DNA of 64,000 bases, from the NCBI RefSeq assembly GCF_051131155.1, contig NZ_CP159508.1:2542001-2606000 (forward strand), read 5' to 3'. A program made the translations under genes and the position numbers. Below the pieces are notes generated by a model. That model saw only the letters and a list, made by a program, of their open reading frames with translations, did not search any database and had not been told where the DNA came from. This stretch comes from Pseudanabaena minima. GTDB taxonomy: Bacteria > Cyanobacteriota > Cyanobacteriia > Pseudanabaenales > Pseudanabaenaceae. Positions 1 through 9,430 of the stretch are shown one piece after another; position 1 is the stretch's first letter, and every line of letters begins with the position of its first letter.

Positions 1-22
1 TCAAAAATATCAAGCTTTCAAT

Positions 23-3000
23 TTATACAGCTCCTAGATTTTTGAGCATGTTCTCTTGTGTGGGAGTTAGCCCCTTAGAACCTATCAACTTCATACCTTC
101 ATAGAGACGTGGAACACGCAGTGTTAAGGTACAGATCTCTTGTTCAATATCCCATATTTTGACAGTTTCATCTTCACTAGCACTCACGATAAATTGACTA
201 TCAGGGCTAAAATGCACTTGCCAAATCCAGTTTTCATGCCCTTGTAAAGTTTTACAACAAACTCCAGTTTCTATGTGCCATAGCTTGATTGTGCGATCGC
301 ATCCGCAACTAGCTAACCATTGACCATTGGGGCTAAAGGCAAGCGATAGAATCCATCCAGTATGTCCAATTAGTTGACAAATTTGTTTGCCTGCATCATC
401 CCAAACTATAATTAAATTATCCATTCCTCCTGTAGCGATTTTGCCATGGTTCGGCTGCACCGCAACAGCCCAAACGCGATTAGTATGTCCAACTATTGTC
501 TGTAGACATTTTCCTAGTCTAATGTCCCAAATTTTTACTGTTCTATCATCACTAGTACTGATAAGCAGTGATCGGAGCGGGTAAAAAGCGATCGCGGCAA
601 TCCGATCTGTATGACCTTGTAAAGTATGCAATAGTTTACCAGTCTCAGTATTCCAAAGTTGAATCGTTTGATCGGAGCTACTACTTGCAATTATCTTTTG
701 ATCGTTACAATAAGCTAAAGCACTTACGCGATCACTATGACCTTTGAGTAAGTGTATGCACTGTAAAGTGTCCAAATGCCAAATTCGGACTGTCCCATCT
801 TGTCCGCCAGTAGCAAAAAGAGAGTGTTGGGAATGAAAAACAGTGGCTCTAACACCTTGATGATTGTGAAAGAGATTGGCAAAACATTTGCCTGTTTGAA
901 TATTCCAAAGCCTTACAAATCCATCGCGATGTCCAGACGCGATTGACGTTCCGTCGGACGAAAATATGGCTGTAAAAATAGGATTTGCATAGCCTGCTAT
1001 TGTTCTTGTACATCTGCCGCTACTAACATCCCACAATTTTACAGTTTGGTCATCACTAGCACTAGCAATTGTCTGACTATCAGGACTAATAGTGATCGCA
1101 CGAATGCGCTGTTCATGCTCCACAAAAGTGCGAATACATCTCTCGTTATCATAATCCCATATCTTGATTGTCCTATCATCACTACAACTAGCTATCCAAT
1201 TACCATCAGGACTAAAAAGAGCACTCCATATATAACCTCCATGACCATGCAAAATGCTAAGACATTTACCATCTTGTAAACTCCATAGACGAATAGTGCC
1301 ATCAAAACTAGCACTTAATACTAAGCTTCCATCTGGGCTAAATGCTGTGGGAAGGACACTCCCTTTATGTCCTTGTAAAATATGCAAGCATTCTCTCTTC
1401 TCCAAATCCCAAATCCGAATTGTACAATCATGACTACCACTAACTAACAAAGGTCTATGCGGATGGAAACAAGTAACCATTACTGAATCTTTATGACCTT
1501 GAAGTGTAAATAAGTGAGAGCCATCTTCTAGGTTCCTAATTTGAATTTCCGTCTCTCTAACTGTGGCGAGAAATTTTCCGTTCGGGCAAAAGCACATAAA
1601 AAGCAAATTGTCGCCAATGGTATACCGACAGTTAACACTCTGCCAATCCCAAAGTTTTACAGTTCCATCATCTGAGCTGCTAGCCAGTAAATTTCCGTCA
1701 GGACTAAATGCTAACGCCCTCACCCAGTCTTTATGCCCGTATAATTTACCAATTTGCTGTCCGTTAACTATGTGCCAAAGGTAGATTTCTCCATTTATAT
1801 TTCCTGTTGCTAAAACGGAGCCGTTTGGGTGATAAACAACTGAAATAACTAAACTAGATACTTGTGCGAAGGATACCTCCTCAAAAGTTGAAAAGGTGAA
1901 GCTAGCATTTCGCAAATTGGCAGTTAGCAAATACGCCTGTCGAATGTGTAAGTAAGAAAAGTCATAGCCATCTAAATTAAAATTGAAATGAACAAGCAAG
2001 TTTATTAAATTACCTGCCAAGTAACTACGTTGAATAGGTGCTGCTTTACGTTGATTCCTAAGTAATGTCTGGATTCGGGTTTCAATGACAGATTTACTGC
2101 CTAATTCAAGCAGCAGTCTATCTGCGATCGCTTCAAGAATAGATCGTATTTGTGCTTGACGAATATAGTCTTTGCTTTGGGCTTTGAGGATTGCATAATG
2201 TTCCAGAAAATCTGGTTGTAAACTAATTAACTCACGTACTACCTTCTGTACAAACTTATCAGTGACAAATTCCATCATCACTGGTTGTAATGACCAAAGT
2301 CCACTATTTCCCTCAATCAAGCTTCTTCTTTTTAAGGATTGCACTGCTGTAAGTAATTCCTTTTTGATAAACTCAGAAACAATGTTGGATTCTAATTGCG
2401 CGATCGCCACTGGTTCGCGCTCAATCGCCAACCAATACATCAAGCATTCTTCGGGTACAGACAATCGGGAAAACTGTTTTTCTAATAGGTCTTGAATTCT
2501 TTCGATCTGGAATCCGCTTTTTTGGGCTAAAGCTAAAAAACTAGAAATATCCCCAGCAAAAAACTCTTGCGTCTCTGAAGCTAATATTTTTAGGGCAAAC
2601 GGACTACCACTACAATAGTTAAAAAGCTCTTGCCACTCTGCATCACTACTGCTAAAACATTTGCTATCCGTCAAGATTGGCAAACCTTCAGATGGGTTTA
2701 GTCCACTTAGAGAAAGCGATCTCACCCATGTACTTTCCCCTATACCAGTAATTTCTTTAGGAGCCTCTCGACTAGTTAGCACTAAGCAACTTTGATGATC
2801 CACCTCACTAAATCTTGAGAGCAAGTGTCCGTAGATTTCATAGCCATCTCGATATTGACCAGCACGAGTCCCACTCTGAAATACTGATTCAAAATTATCT
2901 AAGATCAATAAACATTTCGATTGGCGTACATACTCTAAAAGTTTGGCAACTTGCTGCTCTGGTATATCGGATAATCTTGCTTCAACTTGATTAGAGAGAA

Positions 3001-3526
3001 TACTTACAATTTCGGTCAGTATTTCTGAAAGGGGAGGAGCATCACGTAGCGATCGCCAAATCACATATGCAAATTCAGATTGAATTTGTTTTGCTAGCAG
3101 TATTGAAAGGGTTGTCTTACCCATACCACCCATACCAAGCACACAAACTACTCTACACTGCTCCTGAATTACCCACTGCTTTAGGTCTATCAATTCAGCT
3201 TCTCGACCGTAAAAAATTGAACCGTCAGGCGCTTCTCCCCAATCTTGATGGCTAAATGAAGTTGATGCAATAGTTTCGGATACCAAAGTTTGCAAAGGAG
3301 TTTCAAAGTCTTTTACAGCTATTTCTTCCGAATCCAACGATAGCTTTTCACAAATCTCGTGAAAGTATGCTAGATCAACTGATTTGCCTGTCAGAAAATT
3401 GACAATTGTAGAACGACTCATATCAAGTTCTTCAGCTAGTGCTTGCTGGCTCAGAAAGCCATTGCGTCTAATTGCTAGCTTAACAATCTCTAAAAAATCT
3501 TGCCGAACTTTGCGTGATCGTGGCAT
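23..3526 (-). CDS. STAND-class NTPase: HTH, NB-ARC and 14 WD40 repeats
   Basis: The 1167-residue protein reads as a signal-sensing STAND ATPase. Residues about 10-65 form an XRE-like helix-turn-helix (QQALAEELDMSRSTI). An NB-ARC domain follows, with a Walker A motif GMGGMGKTT at 131-139 and a Walker B LLILDNFE near 207. After a linker containing an RNASFTFSTF stretch come 14 WD40 repeats, counted by their W-D or W-x endings, one of them degenerate (IQIRNL). Fourteen would fit two seven-bladed propellers. The ATG has no convincing ribosome site, but the HTH starts directly after it. Family knowledge: such proteins oligomerise on ligand binding. Ligand and effector output are not evident, and the HTH may be only a death-fold-like adaptor. 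The gene stands alone. Identification of the domains is secure; the function is inferred. Confidence 0.93.
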   Translation of the reverse strand: MPRSRKVRQDFLEIVKLAIRRNGFLSQQALAEELDMSRSTIVNFLTGKSVDLAYFHEICEKLSLDSEEIAVKDFETPLQTLVSETIASTSFSHQDWGEAPDGSIFYGREAELIDLKQWVIQEQCRVVCVLGMGGMGKTTLSILLAKQIQSEFAYVIWRSLRDAPPLSEILTEIVSILSNQVEARLSDIPEQQVAKLLEYVRQSKCLLILDNFESVFQSGTRAGQYRDGYEIYGHLLSRFSEVDHQSCLVLTSREAPKEITGIGESTWVRSLSLSGLNPSEGLPILTDSKCFSSSDAEWQELFNYCSGSPFALKILASETQEFFAGDISSFLALAQKSGFQIERIQDLLEKQFSRLSVPEECLMYWLAIEREPVAIAQLESNIVSEFIKKELLTAVQSLKRRSLIEGNSGLWSLQPVMMEFVTDKFVQKVVRELISLQPDFLEHYAILKAQSKDYIRQAQIRSILEAIADRLLLELGSKSVIETRIQTLLRNQRKAAPIQRSYLAGNLINLLVHFNFNLDGYDFSYLHIRQAYLLTANLRNASFTFSTFEEVSFAQVSSLVISVVYHPNGSVLATGNINGEIYLWHIVNGQQIGKLYGHKDWVRALAFSPDGNLLASSSDDGTVKLWDWQSVNCRYTIGDNLLFMCFCPNGKFLATVRETEIQIRNLEDGSHLFTLQGHKDSVMVTCFHPHRPLLVSGSHDCTIRIWDLEKRECLHILQGHKGSVLPTAFSPDGSLVLSASFDGTIRLWSLQDGKCLSILHGHGGYIWSALFSPDGNWIASCSDDRTIKIWDYDNERCIRTFVEHEQRIRAITISPDSQTIASASDDQTVKLWDVSSGRCTRTIAGYANPIFTAIFSSDGTSIASGHRDGFVRLWNIQTGKCFANLFHNHQGVRATVFHSQHSLFATGGQDGTVRIWHLDTLQCIHLLKGHSDRVSALAYCNDQKIIASSSSDQTIQLWNTETGKLLHTLQGHTDRIAAIAFYPLRSLLISTSDDRTVKIWDIRLGKCLQTIVGHTNRVWAVAVQPNHGKIATGGMDNLIIVWDDAGKQICQLIGHTGWILSLAFSPNGQWLASCGCDRTIKLWHIETGVCCKTLQGHENWIWQVHFSPDSQFIVSASEDETVKIWDIEQEICTLTLRVPRLYEGMKLIGSKGLTPTQENMLKNLGAV

Positions 3527-3730
3527 GACAATTTTTTTGTAAGTTAGCCAATTTTATATCAAACCTCTCAAAAAGTCAGCCTAACTCAGTCAATCTCGGG
3601 CGTGATCTCAGTCAACAGCAATATTTAATTGAATCACTTGATTGTAAAGCATCGAAAAAAGACAAATGAGGTGGCAAGAGACAAAAAAACATTCCATATC
3701 ACTAAATCAACATCATTAAGGAGTTCGATC

Positions 3731-4960
3731 ATGAATCTTAGTCTTATCCAGCAATCATTTGCGGCATTTCATTTATCTCAATCTAGCCTTTGTTCCAATC
3801 AGTTCAAGCTAAGTGCTATTGCCGCAGGAAGCATCATCCCTCTTTCTATAATACTAGGACTCTCGCAAGAAGCAAAAGCTTTTAATGTTGAAGCCTGTGC
3901 AAAGAATCCTATAACAACTCGACCTCAAGTCATCAATTTGCTTCAACCAATTGATCAAAAGCTGCTTAACTGTGTGCCCGAACTCAGCTCAGTTGCTTCC
4001 AAATGGCAATCGCAAGCCAATAAGATCAAATCTGCTATGGGTAAACTGAAGATTGGCAACAATGGCTCTAGTCGCATTGAAAAACTTGAATACAGTTTGG
4101 TTGGTAACTACGTTTCGCTTGGGGTTTCAGTCAAAGCTTCTCATACTTGGAAAGTCCCAGCAGTGAGAACAAAAGTTCCAGTTGACAAATGGCGGTGGAT
4201 TGAAAAAGAGGTGTGCACTCCTCGCAATCCGTTTAATGGGAAAAGGAAGTGTTGGACTGTAAAAGAAAAATTTCCTTATGTTGAAATGGAGATAAGAACA
4301 ATTACTCCAGAAACATCTGCCAGTGCTTCAGCCACCTGTACATATAACTACACGTTCAACATTTCTACTGGAGAGTCAAAACCAGTGTTTAGTTGTGGTC
4401 GTGGTGCTCTTGGTGAATACAAAATTGATGCTAGTGCAGTTACTGCAATTTTGAGAGGTGAGATGCCAACCATGGGCAGTTTACTAAACAGTATAAGTAT
4501 TACACCTCCGCTATTTAGCGATAACACTCGGGATGAATATCAGAATGTTAGAAATGACATGATTTCTAGACATCAGGGAGCAATCGTCTACTTTTCCTCA
4601 GAATCTTTTGTTAACTGGGCATCAGCAGAAAACCAAGGCGCAAACGTAATTGCATCTGTATTAACTGGAGGATCATACGGCGCTGAACTTGTTCGGCAAA
4701 TTGAGCAAAGGCTGCGAACTGAACTGACTTACATGGGGACTTTTGCAGCGCAATCTTCAGTTCAGCTAGGTAGTGAGCAGATTGTAGCAATGATGACTGG
4801 AAAAGGAACTATGAGGCTTCAAGGCTTTGACATTTCTGTAAAGGTAGTGAACACTCCGAAAGTTATTCAGAAGTGTATGGTTCAGCCTCGTCGTGAATGC
4901 ACCCCCGAAATCAGGTCTCCAAGACTAGGTTTTGCGATCATTGCCTCTCCTCGCAAGTGA
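3731..4960 (+). CDS. Hypothetical exported protein
   Basis: I do not recognise this family. I chose the ATG at 3731 because AAGGAG lies 7 bases upstream (3718-3723), instead of an upstream ATG at 3629 with no ribosome site. The 409-residue product begins with an unusually long leader (about 50 residues) containing a hydrophobic stretch (AIAAGSIIPLSIILGL) and ending in EAKA, which looks like a signal peptidase I site. The mature part has paired cysteines (VCTPRNPFNGKRKCW and QKCMVQPRRECTPE), suggesting disulphides outside the cytoplasm. It precedes a cell-wall lysozyme gene on the same strand by 221 bases, so a shared role at the envelope is possible but unproven. Confidence 0.8.
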   Translation: MNLSLIQQSFAAFHLSQSSLCSNQFKLSAIAAGSIIPLSIILGLSQEAKAFNVEACAKNPITTRPQVINLLQPIDQKLLNCVPELSSVASKWQSQANKIKSAMGKLKIGNNGSSRIEKLEYSLVGNYVSLGVSVKASHTWKVPAVRTKVPVDKWRWIEKEVCTPRNPFNGKRKCWTVKEKFPYVEMEIRTITPETSASASATCTYNYTFNISTGESKPVFSCGRGALGEYKIDASAVTAILRGEMPTMGSLLNSISITPPLFSDNTRDEYQNVRNDMISRHQGAIVYFSSESFVNWASAENQGANVIASVLTGGSYGAELVRQIEQRLRTELTYMGTFAAQSSVQLGSEQIVAMMTGKGTMRLQGFDISVKVVNTPKVIQKCMVQPRRECTPEIRSPRLGFAIIASPRK

Positions 4961-5181
4961 TGCTTCTGAATGTGATCAGCCATTCATAAAGTTTAAAGAG
5001 ATAGTAGAGAACAAAATGCTTTCTCTTCAAATTGATCGTCACATTTACATAAAAGAGTTTCTTACACAAAAATGTTGAATCCAAAGCAACTTTGGAACTA
5101 TAAAAGCCGTTCTCCTCCTTTTGAGATGAGCTTTATTTTACAACTAACAACATTAACCAATATAAATTCGGAGAATTTATC

Positions 5182-6471
5182 ATGCAACCAAGTATAGAAT
5201 GTCTAGCATTGATCAAGAAATGGGAAGGACTACATCGCTTACGCGCCGATGGACTGATTGAAGCTTACCCCGATCCTATTGGCATTTGGACGATTGGATA
5301 TGGTTCGATCTTTCATTTAGATGAAAGTAGATCTGTCCGCCAAGGTGATGTGATTACAGAATCAACAGCCCTACGATGGCTACAAGCAGAGGTAGAGGAA
5401 AAAGCAGGGCGTGTCGAACAGCTTTGCAAAGTTACTCTCAAGCAATGTATGTTCGATGCTCTTGTTTCCTTTGCTTACAATGTTGGGACAGAAGAAGGTG
5501 GCTTTAAAACATCCACGCTACTTCGCAAACTAAATCGAGGAGACTATGAGGGAGCCGCTCAAGAATTTGATCGCTGGATCAATGCCAATGGAAGACCGTT
5601 TCAAGGGTTGGTCAATCGTCGCAACGATGAAGAAGCCCTATTTCGGCGTGATGGATTTCCTGTCGCTATTACTGGAACAGCACCAACAGAAAATCTTGAT
5701 GTCGAAGAATCTCCTTATCAACCCGCACCATTGCCTTTCCCAATCTCGCGAACTTTGCGTGAAGGCGATATAGGAGATGACTGCTATATTCTCAATTGTG
5801 CCTTAGCAGGACTTGGTTTTCTCGCAATGGCAAGTCAACCAAACAAATTCACCACAGTCACCAAAGATGTTGTGGCTTTATTCCAAAAACAGACAGGCTT
5901 GCTTAGCAATGGTGTCCTAGATAATGACACCAAAAAAGCGCTAGAATCTGCCCTAAAAAAAGCACGCGAGAAAAGACTTTCAGAACCAATGCGCGATCGC
6001 GTATCTTGCCGCCTAACGCGCACAGGAAAACCAGCTTATGCTGGATTGGAATGGTGTCAGCTTGATTTTATCGATCCTATTGGCAAATCTCTTGCCTCGT
6101 TACAAGTTGTCTCTGGATTATCGGGCGTACAAAACTTTGAGCTGCCAGAGACAAGAGTTGCAGGCAGTGGCAAACCCCTTCCTCAAGGTCGATACCTGAT
6201 TGGTGATATTGATTGGGCTGCTGGTAAAGACAACTACGATGCTTCTCATGACAATCAAGGTATAGGACCAGTTTGGGTTCCCCTGACTAAGCAGTTTATC
6301 GATGATGGTAATGCCTTTGGCTTCCATGCTGATTGGAATTGGATTCAAAGTAGGACTTCTCCAGGTAGTGAAGGTTGCATATGCCCAAGTAAACTTGATG
6401 ATTTGAAGGAACTTGTACGCCTGCTTCGCCTTTACGATCCTCGCGAGTTAAATGTATATTGGGGCTTGTAA
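5182..6471 (+). CDS. GH24-type lysozyme fused to peptidoglycan-binding and L,D-transpeptidase-like domains
   Basis: Residues 1-155 match phage T4-type (GH24) lysozyme. The expected catalytic triad is visible as E15 (KKWEG), D31 (YPDPIG) and T37 (WTIGYG). Residues about 190-255 (LREGDIGDD to NDTKKAL) look like a peptidoglycan-binding type 1 domain. The last 150 residues contain a histidine (GFHAD, H382) and a GSEGCI motif with C399, recalling the HG / S-x-GC core of YkuD or DUF2778-type proteins. No signal peptide is visible, as in phage endolysins that need a holin. GGAG at 5170-5173 supports the start. It could be a domesticated prophage endolysin or a self-acting wall remodeller. No other phage genes are nearby. 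Confidence 0.88.
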   Translation: MQPSIECLALIKKWEGLHRLRADGLIEAYPDPIGIWTIGYGSIFHLDESRSVRQGDVITESTALRWLQAEVEEKAGRVEQLCKVTLKQCMFDALVSFAYNVGTEEGGFKTSTLLRKLNRGDYEGAAQEFDRWINANGRPFQGLVNRRNDEEALFRRDGFPVAITGTAPTENLDVEESPYQPAPLPFPISRTLREGDIGDDCYILNCALAGLGFLAMASQPNKFTTVTKDVVALFQKQTGLLSNGVLDNDTKKALESALKKAREKRLSEPMRDRVSCRLTRTGKPAYAGLEWCQLDFIDPIGKSLASLQVVSGLSGVQNFELPETRVAGSGKPLPQGRYLIGDIDWAAGKDNYDASHDNQGIGPVWVPLTKQFIDDGNAFGFHADWNWIQSRTSPGSEGCICPSKLDDLKELVRLLRLYDPRELNVYWGL

Positions 6472-6511
6472 ATCTCACCCCACAATGATTAACTGACATT
6501 TAGCTGACACC

Positions 6512-6548
6512 AAAAGTAGAGGAATCGCAAAGCGATTCCTCTACTTTT
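6512..6548. repeat. Perfect 17-bp hairpin
   Basis: Arms of 17 bases (aaaagtagaggaatcgc and its complement) enclose the three-base apex aaa. It lies 40 bases after the lysozyme gene and ends in a T-rich stretch, so it may also terminate transcription. Confidence 0.8.
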
Positions 6549-6599
6549 AAGTTTTTGATTTGTCCTAAGCATTATGGCGATCGCTAATTCCTAAAAAGT

Positions 6600-7085
6600 A
6601 TGAATGTAGAAAAATCACAATCTTGGTTGCAACCTCAGGTATTAGAGCATGTTCAACTATTACTTTATAGCTTTCATCACTGGACTGGCAAACCTTTAAT
6701 GCCGATCGCCGATCGCCAATCGCCGTTAGAAATTGCCAATTCATTATTTAATGCAAATTTTGTAGTTGTTTCTCATGGCACTCAAGCCGATCCGATTCTT
6801 AACTATGGCAATCAAAAAGCACTTGATTTATGGCAGATGGATTGGGCTACTTTTATCACAACACCATCGCGCTATACGGCTGAACCGATAGAACGTAGTG
6901 AAAGAGAACAACTGCTAGCACAGGCAAAATCCCAAGGTTACATTAGCAACTATCGAGGGATTCGGATTGCGAGTAATGGCGATCGCTTTTACATTAATCA
7001 AGCAATTATCTGGAATGTGGTGGACAAAAACGGCAAATTGTGGGGACAAGCAGCAACTTTTTCTAACTGGGAAGCGATCGCCTAA
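6600..7085 (+). CDS. MEKHLA domain protein
   Basis: The 161-residue protein is almost entirely one PAS-like MEKHLA domain. Recognisable stretches are the N-terminal HVQLLLYSFHHWTGKPL, the central DPILNYGNQKALDLWQMDW and the C-terminal FYINQAIIWNVVDKNGKLWGQA. In plants this domain ends HD-ZIP III regulators; in cyanobacteria it occurs as a free-standing protein, presumably sensing redox state or light or binding a small molecule. No cofactor residue can be assigned from sequence alone. The gene stands alone between two hairpins, with no evident operon partner. The assignment to the family is good; the role is unknown. Confidence 0.85.
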   Translation: MNVEKSQSWLQPQVLEHVQLLLYSFHHWTGKPLMPIADRQSPLEIANSLFNANFVVVSHGTQADPILNYGNQKALDLWQMDWATFITTPSRYTAEPIERSEREQLLAQAKSQGYISNYRGIRIASNGDRFYINQAIIWNVVDKNGKLWGQAATFSNWEAIA

Positions 7086-7119
7086 GTGCATCATTGCAAA
7101 ATAGTCATATTTTGGTCGC

Positions 7120-7150
7120 TATGTTGCGGGCGCGACGCACCCGCAACATA
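7120..7150. repeat. Inverted repeat between convergent genes
   Basis: An 11-base arm (tatgttgcggg) pairs perfectly with its complement across a 9-base loop. It lies between the convergent MEKHLA and Hsp70-like genes and could serve both as a terminator. Confidence 0.65.
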
Positions 7151-7155
7151 CAGGA

Positions 7156-8757
7156 TTATACAAGTTGTACCACAGGCACATCGTTTAACAGATTCTGCTT
7201 CGTTAGCAAGTCTTGAACTGTAATTCGCAATGTTCGCTTTTGATCTACTTGAAAAAGGACTTTAATGCGATCGCTACCCGTTTGACCAAGCGGATCAAGT
7301 TGAGCGATCGCTTTGCTGTTTTCATTAAGAATCTGCACAGCAACTTGTTTACCATCTAAAACACGGGTTACCAGCCTCTCATCTTCAAAATACACTTCTA
7401 CATTGGTTTCGCCTAACTCACCAATGACCAATTCAATGCTAGGCTGATCGGCAACCGACGCACCGAGTGTAAGTTCTACTGGCTTTTCTAAGGGATAGAT
7501 TGCACCAGATTTAACAATGGTATGCCAGTTATGTTTTTTGTATCTTTTATCCCAATAGCGCACACCATAGCTGTGATAGAGAAAGTCCTGCAACTCCCAG
7601 CCTTGGGAAACTGCTCCATGAGCGATCGCCTCAAAGGGTTTATTTGCTTTTACTTTTTCCGATGGGAAATGTTTTAATGCCCATTCTTTCACCGCAGGGA
7701 TTTGGGATGTGCCACCTACAAGGAGAACTGCATCAACCTTGTCTAGGTCAATATTTTGGCGCGTTGCTTGTTGACGAATACGATCAAGAGCTTGATCGAG
7801 ATTAGCAAAAAATTTCTGTTGCTCGAGAATTTGGTTTAACTGCGATCGCGTTAATATCAATTCATAGGATTCAAAAGTTTGATCGTTAAAATAGACTTCC
7901 GTTACTGATTCATTGCTTGAAAGAGAGATTTTAATACGTTCAGCTAAGCGCGTTACGATAGAATTTTTGGGTAAACCTAGCTCTTTATGGAAATAATCAA
8001 CAATCAAGTTATCAATATCAATCCCGCCGAGATTTTGACCTGTTTTTGCAAAAACCTTTGCTGTTTGTGAACTTTGATTATTAGACATAGATGTATTTTT
8101 GATCGTGCGATCGCCCCATTTCAGTAAAAAGCCTAGAGGTGATTTAGGTTGATTGACGGCTGTTTGAGCTTGTCCTGATGATAATTTCACTAAGGATAAA
8201 TCTAAAGTACCACCACCAAAATCCACCACTAAAAGAGTTTCACCGCCACCATTAAGCCCATAACCCAAAGCTGCCGCCGTTGGTTCATCAAGGATGCGTA
8301 CTTGATCAACGGTTAACTTCTCGCAGACTTTACCTAACCAGTTTCGGTAGGGCTCAAAGCTATCGACAGGAACAGTAAAGATCAGTGAGTGAATATCGGG
8401 CAAGCGTTCAATGATGTGTTTCAAGAACCATTCTCCCACCAGTTCAAACTCCACTTCGCGCCCATCAATTTCTGGCACAAACATCGTCACATTAGAGCCG
8501 ATCGCCCGTTTAAAAGCTTTAAAAAATCGCGGCTCACCTTTGATACTTTGGTTGTCTAAACCGCGATCGCTAACTTCTTGACCAATCAACACCTGCTCTT
8601 TGACAGCATCCTGCACATATACAAAACTTGGGATTAATGGTGGATTGTCGGCAATAAAACTACTATAAGCATCTAACTTGACAGTTTCAATCTCTCCATT
8701 CTCATTAATTCTCGCAACAACAGTATTACTCGTCCCAAAATCAATCGCATATTCCAT
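7156..8757 (-). CDS. Hsp70-family ATPase (DnaK-like, divergent C-terminus)
   Basis: The 533-residue protein has the actin-like ATPase signatures of Hsp70: AIDFGTSNTVV at the N-terminus (phosphate 1), VVDFGGGTLDLSLV (phosphate 2), EPTAAALGYG and VLLVGGTSQIPAVKEW (adenosine). The C-terminal 150 residues are shorter than in DnaK and lack the helical lid and EEVD-type tail. This is the usual form of the accessory Hsp70 proteins of cyanobacteria. It starts 2 bases after the DUF5615 gene and is the last gene of a four-gene operon in which the others overlap by 4 bases. Translational coupling suggests it works with the toxin-antitoxin-like pair, but that is inference. Confidence 0.92.
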   Translation of the reverse strand: MEYAIDFGTSNTVVARINENGEIETVKLDAYSSFIADNPPLIPSFVYVQDAVKEQVLIGQEVSDRGLDNQSIKGEPRFFKAFKRAIGSNVTMFVPEIDGREVEFELVGEWFLKHIIERLPDIHSLIFTVPVDSFEPYRNWLGKVCEKLTVDQVRILDEPTAAALGYGLNGGGETLLVVDFGGGTLDLSLVKLSSGQAQTAVNQPKSPLGFLLKWGDRTIKNTSMSNNQSSQTAKVFAKTGQNLGGIDIDNLIVDYFHKELGLPKNSIVTRLAERIKISLSSNESVTEVYFNDQTFESYELILTRSQLNQILEQQKFFANLDQALDRIRQQATRQNIDLDKVDAVLLVGGTSQIPAVKEWALKHFPSEKVKANKPFEAIAHGAVSQGWELQDFLYHSYGVRYWDKRYKKHNWHTIVKSGAIYPLEKPVELTLGASVADQPSIELVIGELGETNVEVYFEDERLVTRVLDGKQVAVQILNENSKAIAQLDPLGQTGSDRIKVLFQVDQKRTLRITVQDLLTKQNLLNDVPVVQLV

Positions 8758-8759
8758 AA

Positions 8760-9131
8760 TTATAAGTTTCTCAAATAGTCTCCAAGAAATTGAATTTGAT
8801 TAACCATATCTTCAGCTTTTCTAGAAGATATAATTTTCATCAAACCCCTCAAATAATCACCTATAGAATACTGCTGTTGGGTAATCAGAATAATTCCTGA
8901 ATGGACTTCATTTGTCTCCATAAACTGAATATGCAACTGCACGAAATCAGCAATATTAGCAGTGCAAATTGTGCGACTTTCATGAGTTGCCCATCTAAGT
9001 TGAGCCTCATCGCTAAATCCCTCACGGTTTTCTTCCAAGACAGTAGTGACATCAATTCCACGACTTCGCAAAGCATTAACCAAAGAATGAGCCATCATGT
9101 CTTCATCCATATAAAGCCTGATTTTGGTCAC
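8760..9131 (-). CDS. DUF5615 PIN-like protein, putative toxin
   Basis: The 123-residue product opens with IRLYMDEDMMAHSLVNALRSRGIDV, the typical N-terminus of DUF5615 (Mut7-C-like, PIN-fold) proteins. It carries acidic residues D9, E10 and D11 and a downstream TANIADF, which fit PIN-fold active-site positions. These proteins are usually encoded directly after a DUF433 protein and the pair is regarded as a likely toxin-antitoxin module. Here the ATG overlaps the DUF433 stop by 4 bases, so the two are translationally coupled. Ribonuclease activity is an inference from the fold. Confidence 0.88.
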   Translation of the reverse strand: MTKIRLYMDEDMMAHSLVNALRSRGIDVTTVLEENREGFSDEAQLRWATHESRTICTANIADFVQLHIQFMETNEVHSGIILITQQQYSIGDYLRGLMKIISSRKAEDMVNQIQFLGDYLRNL

Positions 9132-9430
9132 GCATCAACCTCTTGCTTTTGAGAAAAGACTTTTCGATAGTTTTCGTAATCCATCAAATCTTTAGCTAAA
9201 GATGCATCAATCTCTGCTTTATTTGCATGATAGTAAGCCAGTGCCGCATAAATTTGCTCTAATTTCAAATGGGGATACTCATCCTGAATTTGTTCTGCAT
9301 TCAAACCCTGTTGCCACAAAGTTGCAATCCGCCCAACAGTCATACGAGTTCTTGCAATACGAGGGCGATTGCCACAAATATCAGGAGAGCAAACAATAAG
9401 TGTACCAATATCAACAATAGTTAATGTCAT
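9128..9430 (-). CDS. DUF433 protein, putative antitoxin
   Basis: The 100-residue protein contains the DUF433 pattern: PDICGNRPRIARTRMTVGRIATLWQQGLNAEQI followed by YPHLKLEQIYAALAYYHANKAEID. The core is a small helix-turn-helix-like fold. Family knowledge: DUF433 proteins are partners of PIN-like DUF5615 proteins and are annotated as antitoxins. The gene overlaps the DUF29 gene upstream and the DUF5615 gene downstream by 4 bases each. It probably both neutralises the neighbour and represses the operon, but neither is shown here. Confidence 0.9.
   Translation of the reverse strand: MTLTIVDIGTLIVCSPDICGNRPRIARTRMTVGRIATLWQQGLNAEQIQDEYPHLKLEQIYAALAYYHANKAEIDASLAKDLMDYENYRKVFSQKQEVDA

Noticed and set aside
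3629..3730. Upstream start of the exported protein gene
   Set aside because: There is no ribosome site at 3629, while a strong AAGGAG precedes 3731 and gives a signal peptide.
5182..6471. Prophage around the lysozyme gene
   Set aside because: No integrase, structural, terminase or holin gene lies nearby; only the lysozyme itself is phage-like.
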